The notes under the pieces were generated by a model. It was given only the letters and a program-made list of their open reading frames with translations. It did not search any database and was not told the DNA's origin. From Sulfurovum sp. (GTDB taxonomy: Bacteria > Campylobacterota > Campylobacteria > Campylobacterales > Sulfurovaceae), in the NCBI GenBank assembly GCA_027046415.1, contig JALTYW010000226.1, positions 1-8,804 on the forward strand: DNA of 8,804 nucleotides, read 5' to 3'. The position numbers and the translations under genes were made by a program. Every line of letters begins with the position of its first letter. The stretch's first letter is position 1. Shown in pieces: positions 1-7,157 of the stretch.

Positions 1-312
1 AAAATAGTCAAACGGTGTCAACTTGTCCGTGTGCAGCGAAACAATATCTTTTTTAGGATGCAGCGTATTCAGTTTCGTTTTTAGCACTTCAAAGGTGACA
101 GGGGATTTATTGTAAAAATATTTCCCCTCTTTGTCAATGGCGATGACAACACTCTTTTTCTCTTCAGATTTTTTACTGCTCGCAGCAGGTAGGTCTATCT
201 TGATGGTTTTGTTCTGCACAAAACTTGCCGTTGCCAGTACAATCACAAGCAACACCAATACAATATCGATGAAAGGGACGACATTCATCTTGTCAAAGCG
301 TTCGCGTCTCAT
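1..312 (-). CDS. exbD: ExbD/TolR-type biopolymer transport protein, 3' end missing
   Basis: This is the proton-channel partner of ExbB in the TonB energising complex of the inner membrane, which powers uptake of siderophores and other ligands through outer-membrane receptors. The 104 visible residues start MRRERFDKMNVVPFID, the family's cytoplasmic N-terminus leading into the single membrane helix (about residues 11-30). Asp16 in PFIDIVLVLLVI matches the essential membrane Asp of E. coli ExbD (Asp25). The periplasmic part follows (IDLPAASSKKSEEKKSVVIAID, then KGKYFYN-like strands). The frame runs off the left edge at base 1, so roughly 25-30 C-terminal residues are missing, judged from family length. 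The ATG overlaps the exbB stop as ATGA, so translation is probably coupled. TolR is the alternative, but the short ExbB next door favours the TonB system. Confidence 0.9.
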   Translation of the reverse strand, partial: MRRERFDKMNVVPFIDIVLVLLVIVLATASFVQNKTIKIDLPAASSKKSEEKKSVVIAIDKEGKYFYNKSPVTFEVLKTKLNTLHPKKDIVSLHTDKLTPFDYF

Positions 313-758
313 CCGCGCAGTTTCCCCTCGTCACGCAAGATCTCCCACTGGGAGATGAGCTTGTCAACCTTTGACAACAAAGCATTGTAGATCACCGTGG
401 CAGGAATGGCAACGACCAGTCCAGCAGCCGTTGCCTTCAGCGCCAATGCAAGGTGTTTCATGATCTCTCCTGCATTGATATCAGCCTGATTGTCACCAAT
501 AATATAAAACGTCAGAATGATCGCTAAAACCGTACCAAGCAGTCCAATATAGGGTGCATTGACACCAATGGAGGCGATGGTGGAAAGATGTTTCCCTAAG
601 TCAAGCTCAAGTGCCTTCTCATGGGTATACTCCTCAAGCTTGACACTGCGGTAAAAAAGGATACGCTCAATGGCAAAAGCAAAGGTAATGAAACTCAGGA
701 AAAGCAGAAACCCGATAATTCCGTAATCGACAACGTGTTTGATCTGTTCTACCGGCAT
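309..758 (-). CDS. exbB: ExbB, TonB-system proton channel subunit (short type)
   Basis: This is the inner-membrane pentameric subunit that, with ExbD, couples proton flow to TonB. At 149 residues it is the short form common in Campylobacterota rather than the roughly 240-residue E. coli form. Three membrane helices are visible at about 13-30, 67-87 and 104-124. The family signatures are APYIGLLGTV (68-77) and ALKATAAGLVVAIPA (106-120); their Thr76 and Thr110 correspond to the pore-lining threonines of E. coli ExbB. The ATG at 758 has AGAGGA a few bases upstream. It starts 69 bp after the lipid kinase gene, with its own promoter-like boxes and a 17-bp palindrome in the gap, so it may be regulated separately from the genes before it. 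It overlaps exbD by 4 bp. Confidence 0.93.
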   Translation of the reverse strand: MPVEQIKHVVDYGIIGFLLFLSFITFAFAIERILFYRSVKLEEYTHEKALELDLGKHLSTIASIGVNAPYIGLLGTVLAIILTFYIIGDNQADINAGEIMKHLALALKATAAGLVVAIPATVIYNALLSKVDKLISQWEILRDEGKLRG

Positions 759-772
759 AGATCCTCTTTTCT

Positions 773-789
773 ATCCGTATCATACGGAT
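773..789. promoter_or_regulatory. Perfect 17-bp palindrome in the exbB leader, candidate operator
   Basis: ATCCGTAT-C-ATACGGAT is two exact 8-bp arms around one base, ending 15 bp before the exbB ATG and just upstream of its ribosome binding site. It lies downstream of the -10-like boxes, where a repressor dimer could block exbBD transcription. As RNA it could also form a 7-bp stem with a 3-nt loop. It does not look like a classic Fur box. The palindrome is seen directly; the operator role is inferred. Confidence 0.4.
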
Positions 790-809
790 TGGTTTATTTG
801 AATGCAGAG

Positions 810-832
810 ATTATATTGGAAATTAGATTATA
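810..832 (-). promoter_or_regulatory. Candidate exbBD promoter with two TATAAT boxes
   Basis: Two copies of TATAATCT read on the minus strand, with TATAAT at 832-827 and 815-810, 17 bp apart. The downstream box would place transcription start near 803, about 45 nt before the exbB ATG. The upstream box overlaps the stop codon of the yegS-like gene. No convincing -35 is visible. Campylobacterota sigma-70 promoters are known to rely mainly on the -10 and T-rich upstream DNA, so this is not a strong objection. Confidence 0.4.
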
Positions 833-1730
833 AACCGGAATCTTTCAATACCGGACACCCCGTCGGAAGAATCAGTTCTATCTCTTTGTGCCGGACTTCA
901 AAGCGTATTCTCTGGGCACTGTAGGGCTCTCCGTCAAGATTGACAGCACTCTTTGTCTTGGGGATAGACTCCACCCACCGTTTTTGAAACCGTTTCACGT
1001 AAATACCTGAATGCTCATAGTCAAGCATCTCAGCAATCACCTCCCCAAGATCGGTCATAGGAAATTCCAAAATAATAACGATATCAAACAGTCCGTCATC
1101 AATATAGGCTTTGGGAGCGAGTATCTGCCCTCCGCCAGCCTGACGTCCGTTACAGACCACACCGGCAATTGTTTTTCCTTCAATGTCAAGATCATCCGCA
1201 ATCAAGCGTCCCTCATGGCTGGTATAGTTGAGTGCACGTATTACCGCTGAAAGTGTATAGGCACCACCTCCAAGAAAGTTTTTAAGAGAAGGCGGGGTAT
1301 CTGCCACAACCTGCGCACCAAATCCGCTGGAGGCAACGTTGATAAAGTAGCGTTCATTTGCCTGTACTACATCGACTGCATAGCTCTCTCCCTCTACTGC
1401 AAGCCGCAATGCTTCCAGCGGCAGGATGGGAAGTGCACATGCGGTAGCAAAATCGTTGGCGGTTCCCATAGGGAGTATCGCCAGTTTCGGACGCTGCGCT
1501 TTGGGAAGACGCATCAATCCATTGACTGCTTCGTTGACAGAACCATCTCCTCCTGCTATGACTACTCTTTCAACCCCTTCACGGCTCGCCTCTTCAACAA
1601 AGCGTATGGCATCGCCATACTCCCACGTCACACGCACACCGATTTGCACCCCTTCACTCCTTAGCTGCATCACGGCATCGCGAAATGCCTCATCCAGTGC
1701 CTTTTTACCATTGAGTATGACCCGTATCAT
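828..1730 (-). CDS. yegS: YegS/DgkB-type lipid kinase
   Basis: This 300-residue protein is a diacylglycerol/sphingosine-kinase-fold lipid kinase, near the 299 residues of E. coli YegS and collinear with it. It should phosphorylate a membrane lipid hydroxyl (YegS accepts phosphatidylglycerol and diacylglycerol in vitro) using ATP at the cytoplasmic membrane face. Visible motifs are the N-terminal VILNGK, VRVTWEYGDA (32-41), the nucleotide-binding GGDGSVNE (60-67), LPMGTANDFA (86-95), NGRQAGGGQ (194-202), DDGLFD (211-216) and NLDGEP (264-269), whose Asp266 matches the proposed general base. The start at 1730 has AAGAGGAG upstream, overlapping the kinase stop codon, and follows it by 17 bp, so the two are probably cotranscribed. 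The physiological substrate is unknown. The assignment to YegS rather than a general DgkB rests on length and on NGRQAGGGQ and NLDGEP. Confidence 0.85.
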   Translation of the reverse strand: MIRVILNGKKALDEAFRDAVMQLRSEGVQIGVRVTWEYGDAIRFVEEASREGVERVVIAGGDGSVNEAVNGLMRLPKAQRPKLAILPMGTANDFATACALPILPLEALRLAVEGESYAVDVVQANERYFINVASSGFGAQVVADTPPSLKNFLGGGAYTLSAVIRALNYTSHEGRLIADDLDIEGKTIAGVVCNGRQAGGGQILAPKAYIDDGLFDIVIILEFPMTDLGEVIAEMLDYEHSGIYVKRFQKRWVESIPKTKSAVNLDGEPYSAQRIRFEVRHKEIELILPTGCPVLKDSGL

Positions 1731-1747
1731 CTGCTTTGTCTCTCCTC

Positions 1748-2587
1748 TTAATTTACGATGATCCGTTTAAGATCAAGTACCACTTTTGTACCCTCACCTT
1801 TTTGGGAGTAGATCTGAATCCCGATATCCTCTCTGTCACAGTAGGCTTTTACCAGTGCCAGACCGATCCCCTCTCCGCTGATGGAAGTATCTGCCTGATA
1901 GTAGCGTTCAAAGACCCGAAGCAGCTGCGCTTCATCCATGCCAATCCCACTGTCAATGATCTCAAGTATACCGTTTTTACAGCTTATATGTACAGGTGCA
2001 GTTTTGGGTGAGTATTTCATTGCATTGAGGATCAGGTTATCAAACATCTGTTCAAAACCGATTTTATCCGCAAACAGCATACACGCATCTATATCCACGG
2101 TCACAGGGTTGCGCTGCTGCTCTTCAAAGATTTCAATACGCTCTTTCACAAGTTTATCAAGCGAAAATTGTTCCCGTGTGATCTCCTGCATCTCTTTTCG
2201 CATGGTATAGAGCAGCTCTTCATACAAACGGCTCAAACGTTTTGCTGCTCCCTCAATGCGTGCCAGACGTTTTTGTGTCCGCTCATCTTCTGCTGTTTTA
2301 GAAAGCATGGAAAGGTTTGCTTCGATCGTCGAGAGAGGGAGATTGAGTTCATGTACAATATCTTTGGTCAGATGCAGCAGATGCGCTTCACGCTTTTTGT
2401 GCGGTGCCACAAGCTGGGATGCGATCACATACCCCCACCCTGCACTCAGAAGCAGTACAAGCCCGCTGCCTGCAAGAAATGTCTCCTCCGAAAACCCTTC
2501 ATTACGTAAAAACCAGTAGAGAAAACTCAGCAGCAGCGCCACGGTCGTCACATATCCCAGTGCTGTCAGGGCAATCGATTTTTTCAT
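1748..2587 (-). CDS. Sensor histidine kinase with minimal periplasmic loop
   Basis: This 279-residue membrane kinase is the partner of the response regulator encoded just upstream. Two membrane helices at about 6-27 and 39-60 leave only some 11 residues outside, with no HAMP or PAS domain visible, so it probably senses within the membrane or through a partner. The dimerisation/phosphoacceptor helix carries HELNLPLSTI with His79. The ATPase domain shows the N box DNLILNAMKYSP (Asn184, Asn188), G1 DSGIGM (212-217), F box FERYYQ (226-231), G2 GEGIGLALV (238-246) and GEGT (264-267), so it should be catalytically intact. The ATG at 2587 has AAGGAG 8 nt upstream. The 89-bp gap from the regulator is long for this cluster and contains palindromes. 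The signal is not predictable from sequence. Confidence 0.92.
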   Translation of the reverse strand: MKKSIALTALGYVTTVALLLSFLYWFLRNEGFSEETFLAGSGLVLLLSAGWGYVIASQLVAPHKKREAHLLHLTKDIVHELNLPLSTIEANLSMLSKTAEDERTQKRLARIEGAAKRLSRLYEELLYTMRKEMQEITREQFSLDKLVKERIEIFEEQQRNPVTVDIDACMLFADKIGFEQMFDNLILNAMKYSPKTAPVHISCKNGILEIIDSGIGMDEAQLLRVFERYYQADTSISGEGIGLALVKAYCDREDIGIQIYSQKGEGTKVVLDLKRIIVN

Positions 2588-2599
2588 ATTTGTATCTCC

Positions 2600-2626
2600 T
2601 TTTCAAACAGCAAGGCTCCTTGAAAA
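2600..2626 (-). promoter_or_regulatory. Inverted repeat abutting the kinase ribosome binding site
   Basis: On the minus strand TTTTCAA (2626-2620) and TTGAAAA (2606-2600) form a 7-bp inverted repeat with a 13-nt loop region that itself contains a short CAAGG/CCTTG pairing option. The right arm overlaps the first two bases of the AAGGAG at 2601-2596. Folding in the mRNA could reduce translation of the kinase relative to the regulator. The structure is visible; the effect is inferred. Confidence 0.25.
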
Positions 2627-2658
2627 TTCCTCTCACTAAAGCTTTGCCCTTGGCAAGA

Positions 2659-2674
2659 GAAACATATATGTTTC
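2659..2674. promoter_or_regulatory. Perfect 16-bp palindrome after the regulator gene
   Basis: GAAACATATATGTTTC is an exact palindrome 2 bp beyond the regulator stop codon and 71 bp before the kinase start. Its spacerless symmetry suits a dimeric DNA-binding protein. It includes a TATATG box that could serve as a -10 for a kinase promoter. It lacks the following T-run and loop expected of an intrinsic terminator. Function is unproven. Confidence 0.3.
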
Positions 2675-2676
2675 AT

Positions 2677-3333
2677 CTATAATTTCCAGCGGTACCCAAG
2701 ACCACGGACATTGACGATCGCTTCTGGAAAAAGTTTTTTAAGCTGCGTGACATAGACACGCAGTGCCCCGTCACTCGCCTGCTGTCCGGAAGCCCACAGC
2801 CGATCCTTTATCTTCTCCATGCTGACCAGTTCCCCTTTTGCCTCAAGCAGCAGAAGAAGAAGATCAACAGCCTTTTTGCTGACATTGAGGTCATTGCCGG
2901 ATGTATCATAGAGCGTTTTGCTCATACTCTCAAGTCTGTACTCACCCACCTGTACATATTTTTGACGTATCTGCCGACGCAGCACCGCTTCAATGCGCAG
3001 CAGCAGTTCATCCAGATCGACCGGCTTTTTCATGTAATCATCCGCACCGGCACCAAACCCTTCATGCAAAGAGGCTTTGTCATCACGTGAAGTTAAAAAA
3101 ATCGTAGGGGTAACATCTTCACTCTCCCGCAGTTTCCCAAGCAGATCAAAACCGCTCTCATACGGAAGATTGACATCGAAAAGATAGAGATCATAATTGT
3201 TTTCAAAGGTAAGATCGAGTGCGGTGTAAGGGTCAAGCGCCGTATCAACAGCAAACCCCCCCTCTTCAAGAAAGTCCTGCAGTGTCTCGTTAAAAAGCTT
3301 GTCGTCTTCAAGAAGGAGGAGTTTAGCAGACAT
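2677..3333 (-). CDS. OmpR/PhoB-family response regulator
   Basis: This 218-residue transcription regulator has a receiver domain (about 1-120) and a C-terminal winged-helix DNA-binding domain (about 127-218, ending VRGLGYRWKL as usual for the family). The acidic pocket is E9-D10-D11, the phosphoacceptor is Asp53 in LFDVNLP, the switch region is LTS (80-82) and the conserved lysine is Lys103 in YMKKP. All key residues are present. The start at 3333 shares one base with the fabG stop (TAATG), so translation is probably coupled; the upstream sequence has only a weak GGCGGG-like binding site. It is followed by its cognate kinase. Targets are unknown; nearby palindromes or the exbBD and yegS promoters are possible sites but not shown. 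No established symbol can be assigned. Confidence 0.93.
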   Translation of the reverse strand: MSAKLLLLEDDKLFNETLQDFLEEGGFAVDTALDPYTALDLTFENNYDLYLFDVNLPYESGFDLLGKLRESEDVTPTIFLTSRDDKASLHEGFGAGADDYMKKPVDLDELLLRIEAVLRRQIRQKYVQVGEYRLESMSKTLYDTSGNDLNVSKKAVDLLLLLLEAKGELVSMEKIKDRLWASGQQASDGALRVYVTQLKKLFPEAIVNVRGLGYRWKL

Positions 3334-4076
3334 TACATGAACATCCCGCCATTTACCTTCAGGGTCTCTCCGGTAATGTAAGATGCATGGTCGGAAAGCA
3401 GGAACGCTACTGCATCGGCTACCTCTTTTGGCTCACCAAAACGTCCCATCGGGATCTTGGCGATGAATGCCTCTTTAACCTCATCTTTGAGTATATCGGT
3501 CATCTCTGTAGCGATAAAACCCGGGGTGATGGTGTTGTAGCGGATACCGCTGGCTGCTGCCTCAAGCGCAAAGCTTTTGGTCATGGCAATGGTACCGCCT
3601 TTGCTGGCACTGTAGTTGGTCTGTCCTGCATTGCCTGTCTCTCCGACAATAGAGGCAATGTTGACCACAGAGCCAAAACGCTTTTTACGCATTACTTTGA
3701 GGGCTTCACGACAGCCGATGAAGGTTGATTTGAGGTTGGCATTGATCACATCCATGAACTGTTCGCTCTTCATACGCATTGCCAAACCGTCTTTGGTGAT
3801 CCCTGCATTGTTCACAAGGTAGGCAAGCGAGCCGTCTGCTGCGACAATCTGCTTGATCGCATCGACAAATGCCGCCTCGTCACTGACATCAAAACCAATC
3901 GTCTCTGCCTGACCGCCGGCAGCCTCAATCTCAGCTTTCACTGCAGCCGCTTCCGCTTCTCCGCTTCGGTAGTTGACCCATACTTTCAATCCCATAGCTG
4001 CCAATCGCTTTGCAATCTGGGCACCGATCCCTCTGCTTGCTCCTGTTACCAGGACATTATCCCCTGAAAATTTCAT
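3333..4076 (-). CDS. fabG: 3-oxoacyl-[acyl-carrier-protein] reductase FabG
   Basis: FabG carries out the NADPH-dependent reduction of 3-oxoacyl-ACP in the fatty acid elongation cycle, in the cytoplasm as a tetramer. The 247-residue product has the short-chain dehydrogenase layout: TGASRGIG cofactor loop (11-18), NNAG (89-92) and the catalytic tetrad Asn114, Ser142, Tyr155 and Lys159 (YSASK). The C-terminus KVNGGMFM is typical of FabG. The frame stays open upstream to 4157, but the ATG at 4076 is preferred because AAAGGAG lies 4 nt before it, homology starts there, and the longer form would run into the upstream gene. It follows the small helical protein by 25 bp. In many relatives fabG is near acpP; here a two-component system follows instead. 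Confidence 0.95.
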   Translation of the reverse strand: MKFSGDNVLVTGASRGIGAQIAKRLAAMGLKVWVNYRSGEAEAAAVKAEIEAAGGQAETIGFDVSDEAAFVDAIKQIVAADGSLAYLVNNAGITKDGLAMRMKSEQFMDVINANLKSTFIGCREALKVMRKKRFGSVVNIASIVGETGNAGQTNYSASKGGTIAMTKSFALEAAASGIRYNTITPGFIATEMTDILKDEVKEAFIAKIPMGRFGEPKEVADAVAFLLSDHASYITGETLKVNGGMFM

Positions 4077-4101
4077 ATTGCTCCTTTCTGTATATAATTG
4101 A

Positions 4102-4440
4102 TTAACACTTAAACAGTCTTTTTTTGATCTTTTCAAAAAAGGCATAATCCTCTTCACTGATTTTGTCCGAATAGATCATGTGATTCAGCTGTTCAAGCAG
4201 ATGGAATTTGGAAAGTTTGTCTTCACACAGTGCCTGATTGATCACATCGATATGTTCATCCAGATCATAGTCGGTATGAAGCACCTTTGTTAAAAAATCT
4301 TTTGCTTCCTCTTCGCTGCAGTCAAAATCTTCACCCATGATCGCGCAAAAAAGAGGCGCCTCTTTCTCCACATCCCGATGGTCTATTTTAATAATATGCG
4401 CCAGCAGTGTGCCAACCGACTCTTTGATACGTTTTTCCAT
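4102..4440 (-). CDS. Small acidic all-helical protein, possibly TerB/DjlA-like
   Basis: This 112-residue soluble protein is probably all alpha-helical and rich in Asp/Glu, with no signal peptide or membrane segment. The pattern of a hydrophobic helix (LLAHIIKID), an acidic stretch with EKEAPLFCAIM, a DCSEEEAKDFL helix start and later DKLSKFHLLEQLNHMIYSD recalls the TerB fold, a metal-binding helical domain found in tellurite-resistance and DnaJ-linked proteins. The resemblance is by pattern only and could be wrong. The start at 4440 has AAGGAG 8 nt upstream. It lies 85 bp after gpmI and 25 bp before fabG, so it is probably part of the same transcript. Its job there is unknown. Confidence 0.8.
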   Translation of the reverse strand: MEKRIKESVGTLLAHIIKIDHRDVEKEAPLFCAIMGEDFDCSEEEAKDFLTKVLHTDYDLDEHIDVINQALCEDKLSKFHLLEQLNHMIYSDKISEEDYAFFEKIKKRLFKC

Positions 4441-4491
4441 GATTGCGTCTCCTTTTCAACAGCACATTGCACACACCCAATGGTGTACAGA

Positions 4492-4521
4492 CAGATATCC
4501 TGCTATTGTACCAAATATCTG
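4492..4521 (-). promoter_or_regulatory. Inverted repeat around a TACAAT box between gpmI and the small gene
   Basis: CAGATAT (4492-4498) and ATATCTG (4515-4521) are exact 7-bp inverted arms with a 16-bp spacer. On the minus strand the spacer contains TGGTACAAT, an extended -10-like sequence with TACAAT at 4510-4505. It could be an internal promoter for the small protein gene and fabG, with the arms as an operator. A repeat this short could be chance. Confidence 0.25.
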
Positions 4522-4525
4522 GAGA

Positions 4526-6010
4526 CTATGCAATCAGTGGTTCATCCATCTCCTCTGGTATATCCAAGCCCATCAGCTTCAGCACTGTAGGCGCAACATT
4601 ATTCAGTCCGCCACCCTCTTTGACCTCTGTAACTCCTTCTGCCAGCACAAAGCACCATACATCCCCAACCGTATGATTGGTCAGTACGTGCCCCTCTCCG
4701 TCACACATCTCTTCACAGTTACCGTGGTCTGAGGTCAGTACGACCGCATATCCGAGTGCCTGTGCTTTTTCGATGATCTGTCCCAGTTCATGATCGACAG
4801 CCTCCACGGCTTTGACAGCAGCGTCAAAGTTACCGGTATGCCCTACCATATCACCGTTTGCGAAGTTCACCACAATAAAATCATACGCTTCATCCATCGC
4901 TGTACGTACCGCTTTACCAACCTCAGGTGCGGACATTTCCGGTTTCATATCGTAGGTTTTGACATCGGGGCTTGGAATGAGCACACGGCTCTCTGATTCC
5001 ACAGGGGTTTCGATGCCGCCGTTAAAGAAAAAAGTCACGTGGGCATACTTCTCTGTCTCTGCCGTATGCAGCTGACGCAGCCCGGCACGCGAGATCACTT
5101 CTGCCAATGTGTTTTTAGGTGCCTCTTTGGGAAAGAGTACAGGGTAAGGGAAACTCGCATCATACTGTGTCATCGTAGCAATATGCAGCTGAATATAGCT
5201 ACGCTCAAAAGCATCAAACTCAGGATCACCCAGTGCCGTCGTGATCTCCCGTACACGGTCGGAACGGAAGTTGGTCACAATGACTGCATCACCCTCCTGC
5301 ATACCGTCATAACCGGCAAATGCGACAGGTTCTATAAACTCATCGGTCTCCCCTTTGGCATAACTTGCCTCCACATAGGCTTTTGGATCAAGATCGGTCT
5401 TTGGTGTCGCTTCTGCAATGGCACGGTAGCCCTTCTCCACACGCTCCCATCGGTTATCTCTGTCCATTGTATAGAAACGTCCTCCAATGGTTGCGATCTT
5501 GATACTATCATTGCAGATCGACTCGATCTGTTCAATATACCCTTTTGCCGAAGTAGGACTCACATCACGCCCGTCTGTGATCAAATGCAAAAATACCTGT
5601 TTGCCTCTGCTTGCCGCCAATTTCGCAAAACCGATAGTATGCTCGATATGAGAATGCACCCCGCCATCACTAAGCAGCCCGATCAGATGCACACGGTCAC
5701 TCTTTTGAAGTACCGTACTAAGCGCCTCATTGCTTTCAATACTGCCGTCTTCAAGTGCCAAAGATATCTTAACAAGATCCTGGTAGAGTACACGTCCTGA
5801 ACCAATGGTCATGTGTCCGACTTCGGAGTTCCCCATCTGCCCTTCCGGAAGCCCGACACTTAACCCATAGGTGGAGATAAGCGCTTTAGGTGCCTCTTTC
5901 AACAGTGTATCGTAGGTCGGTTTTTTCGCCGCATCGAACGCATTACATGCACTCTGTGGTTTATAGCCGATGCCGTCTGTAATGATCAGTATTGTCTTTT
6001 GTCTATCCAT
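4526..6010 (-). CDS. gpmI: 2,3-bisphosphoglycerate-independent phosphoglycerate mutase
   Basis: GpmI interconverts 3- and 2-phosphoglycerate in glycolysis and gluconeogenesis through a phosphoserine intermediate, using two Mn ions. The 494-residue product has the alkaline-phosphatase-fold phosphatase domain split around the transferase domain. Metal and catalytic residues are visible: Asp12 (ITDG), the phosphorylated Ser62 in [16 protein letters not shown] with His119, [17 protein letters not shown] (Asp387, His391), TSDHGN (Asp428, His429) and His446 (TNHT). Length is slightly below the roughly 510 of the Bacillus enzyme but collinear. The ATG at 6010 has only a weak purine-rich site (GAGAAG). 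It is the first gene of the minus-strand block, divergent from mraY across 80 bp. The same adjacency is recalled for C. jejuni pgm. Confidence 0.97.
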   Translation of the reverse strand: MDRQKTILIITDGIGYKPQSACNAFDAAKKPTYDTLLKEAPKALISTYGLSVGLPEGQMGNSEVGHMTIGSGRVLYQDLVKISLALEDGSIESNEALSTVLQKSDRVHLIGLLSDGGVHSHIEHTIGFAKLAASRGKQVFLHLITDGRDVSPTSAKGYIEQIESICNDSIKIATIGGRFYTMDRDNRWERVEKGYRAIAEATPKTDLDPKAYVEASYAKGETDEFIEPVAFAGYDGMQEGDAVIVTNFRSDRVREITTALGDPEFDAFERSYIQLHIATMTQYDASFPYPVLFPKEAPKNTLAEVISRAGLRQLHTAETEKYAHVTFFFNGGIETPVESESRVLIPSPDVKTYDMKPEMSAPEVGKAVRTAMDEAYDFIVVNFANGDMVGHTGNFDAAVKAVEAVDHELGQIIEKAQALGYAVVLTSDHGNCEEMCDGEGHVLTNHTVGDVWCFVLAEGVTEVKEGGGLNNVAPTVLKLMGLDIPEEMDEPLIA

Positions 6011-6038
6011 GATAGTGTCTTCTCTTATTTTTTATGAA

Positions 6039-6051
6039 ATCATAGTAAAAT
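6039..6051. promoter_or_regulatory. Back-to-back -10 boxes between gpmI and mraY
   Basis: In the 80-bp divergent spacer, TATGAT reads on the minus strand at 6044-6039, preceded by T-rich DNA and about 28 bp before the gpmI ATG. TAAAAT reads on the plus strand at 6046-6051, 39 bp before the mraY ATG; a second TAAAAT is at 6067-6072. The boxes for the two directions abut, so the two transcription units may compete for polymerase. No clear -35 is seen. Assignment is by motif only. Confidence 0.4.
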
Positions 6052-6090
6052 AAGCTTTTGTAAACCTAAAATTGAAAGTTGCTGATACCT

Positions 6091-7149
6091 ATGCTCTATA
6101 CATTGTCCCATCTTTTCGACATCAACCTTTTTGGCTACATCTCCGTACGTGCCGGTTTTGCGTTTATGATCGCATTTATCTTCACCCTTGTTGTCATGCC
6201 AAAATATATCCGGTGGGCAGCAGCGCGCAACGCCAACCAGCCTATCAGCAAATTTGTCAAAGCACATGAGAGTAAAGGGAAGACACCTACCATGGGCGGT
6301 GCCATTTTCCTTGCCGGCACGCTTCTTGCAGCACTGCTGGCTGTCGATCTTTCAAACCCCTATATCTGGGGAGGCATCATCACCCTGACCGGCTTTGGTG
6401 CAGTAGGTATGAAAGACGACCTTGGCAAAGTGCTCTCTGGAGACAACCTTGAAGGACTCAGCCCAAGAGGGAAAATGGCACTTCTTGCCATCATTGCCGC
6501 CATAGCGACAGGGCTGTTGCTCTTTTCCGGATTTCCTACAGAGTTTTATGTCCCTTTTTTGAAAACACCCCTCTTTGACATGGGCATCTTTTCGCTCTTC
6601 TTTTGGATACTGATCTTTCTGGCAACCACCAACGCTGTCAACCTGACAGACGGACTGGATGGACTGGCAACGGTACCCTCCATTATCGCACTCTTTACCC
6701 TCGGTATTATCGTCTACATTACAGGGCATGCCATCTTCTCCAGCTACCTGCTGATCCCCAACATCAAGGGGGTAGGCGAGGTAATGATCCTTGCTGCTGC
6801 ACTTGGCGGCGGGCTGATGGGATTTCTATGGTACAACGCCTACCCCGCAGAGGTCTTCATGGGCGATACCGGTTCACTCGCTATCGGTGGTTTCCTTGCT
6901 TACCTCGCCATTCTTGGGAAAAGTGAAGTGCTGTTGATCCTCATTGGCTTTATTTTTGTTGTTGAGACCCTTTCTGTCATTTTTCAGGTGGGGAGTTTCA
7001 AGCTGAGAGGCAAACGTGTCTTTCTCATGGCACCCATCCACCACCACTTTGAACTCAAAGGCTGGCCTGAGAACAAGATCATTATCCGCTTTTGGATGAT
7101 TGCCTTTATTGCCAATATTTTGGCGTTGATCAGCTTTAAGTTTAGGTAG
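6091..7149 (+). CDS. mraY: Phospho-N-acetylmuramoyl-pentapeptide transferase MraY
   Basis: MraY transfers phospho-MurNAc-pentapeptide from UDP to undecaprenyl phosphate, giving lipid I at the cytoplasmic membrane. The 352-residue product is highly hydrophobic, consistent with the family's ten membrane helices. Key motifs are GKTPTMGG (63-70), the catalytic Asp109-Asp110 in [19 protein letters not shown] with Asp187 and Asp190, [15 protein letters not shown], and the HHH motif [14 protein letters not shown] with histidines 317-319. The ATG at 6091 is preferred over an in-frame TTG at 6079 because the epsilon family begins with a short leader before DINLF.YISVRAG; neither start has a strong ribosome binding site. 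murD follows after 8 bp. The arrangement mraY-murD, divergent from gpmI, separates these genes from any main mur/fts cluster. Confidence 0.97.
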   Translation: MLYTLSHLFDINLFGYISVRAGFAFMIAFIFTLVVMPKYIRWAAARNANQPISKFVKAHESKGKTPTMGGAIFLAGTLLAALLAVDLSNPYIWGGIITLTGFGAVGMKDDLGKVLSGDNLEGLSPRGKMALLAIIAAIATGLLLFSGFPTEFYVPFLKTPLFDMGIFSLFFWILIFLATTNAVNLTDGLDGLATVPSIIALFTLGIIVYITGHAIFSSYLLIPNIKGVGEVMILAAALGGGLMGFLWYNAYPAEVFMGDTGSLAIGGFLAYLAILGKSEVLLILIGFIFVVETLSVIFQVGSFKLRGKRVFLMAPIHHHFELKGWPENKIIIRFWMIAFIANILALISFKFR

Positions 7150-7157
7150 GAACTTGC

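Noticed and set aside
2659..2674. Intrinsic terminator after the response regulator gene
   Set aside because: The palindrome is AT-rich with no loop and no following T-run on the minus strand.
4077..4157. Upstream extension of fabG by 27 codons
   Set aside because: It would overlap the upstream small gene, has no family similarity, and the internal ATG at 4076 has an excellent ribosome binding site.
5039..5800. 253-codon open frame on the plus strand inside gpmI
   Set aside because: It lies wholly antisense to gpmI, is rich in Cys/His/Ile/Arg as expected for a shadow frame, and resembles no protein family.
6079..6090. TTG start for mraY four codons earlier
   Set aside because: No better ribosome binding site than the ATG at 6091, and family N-termini fit the ATG.
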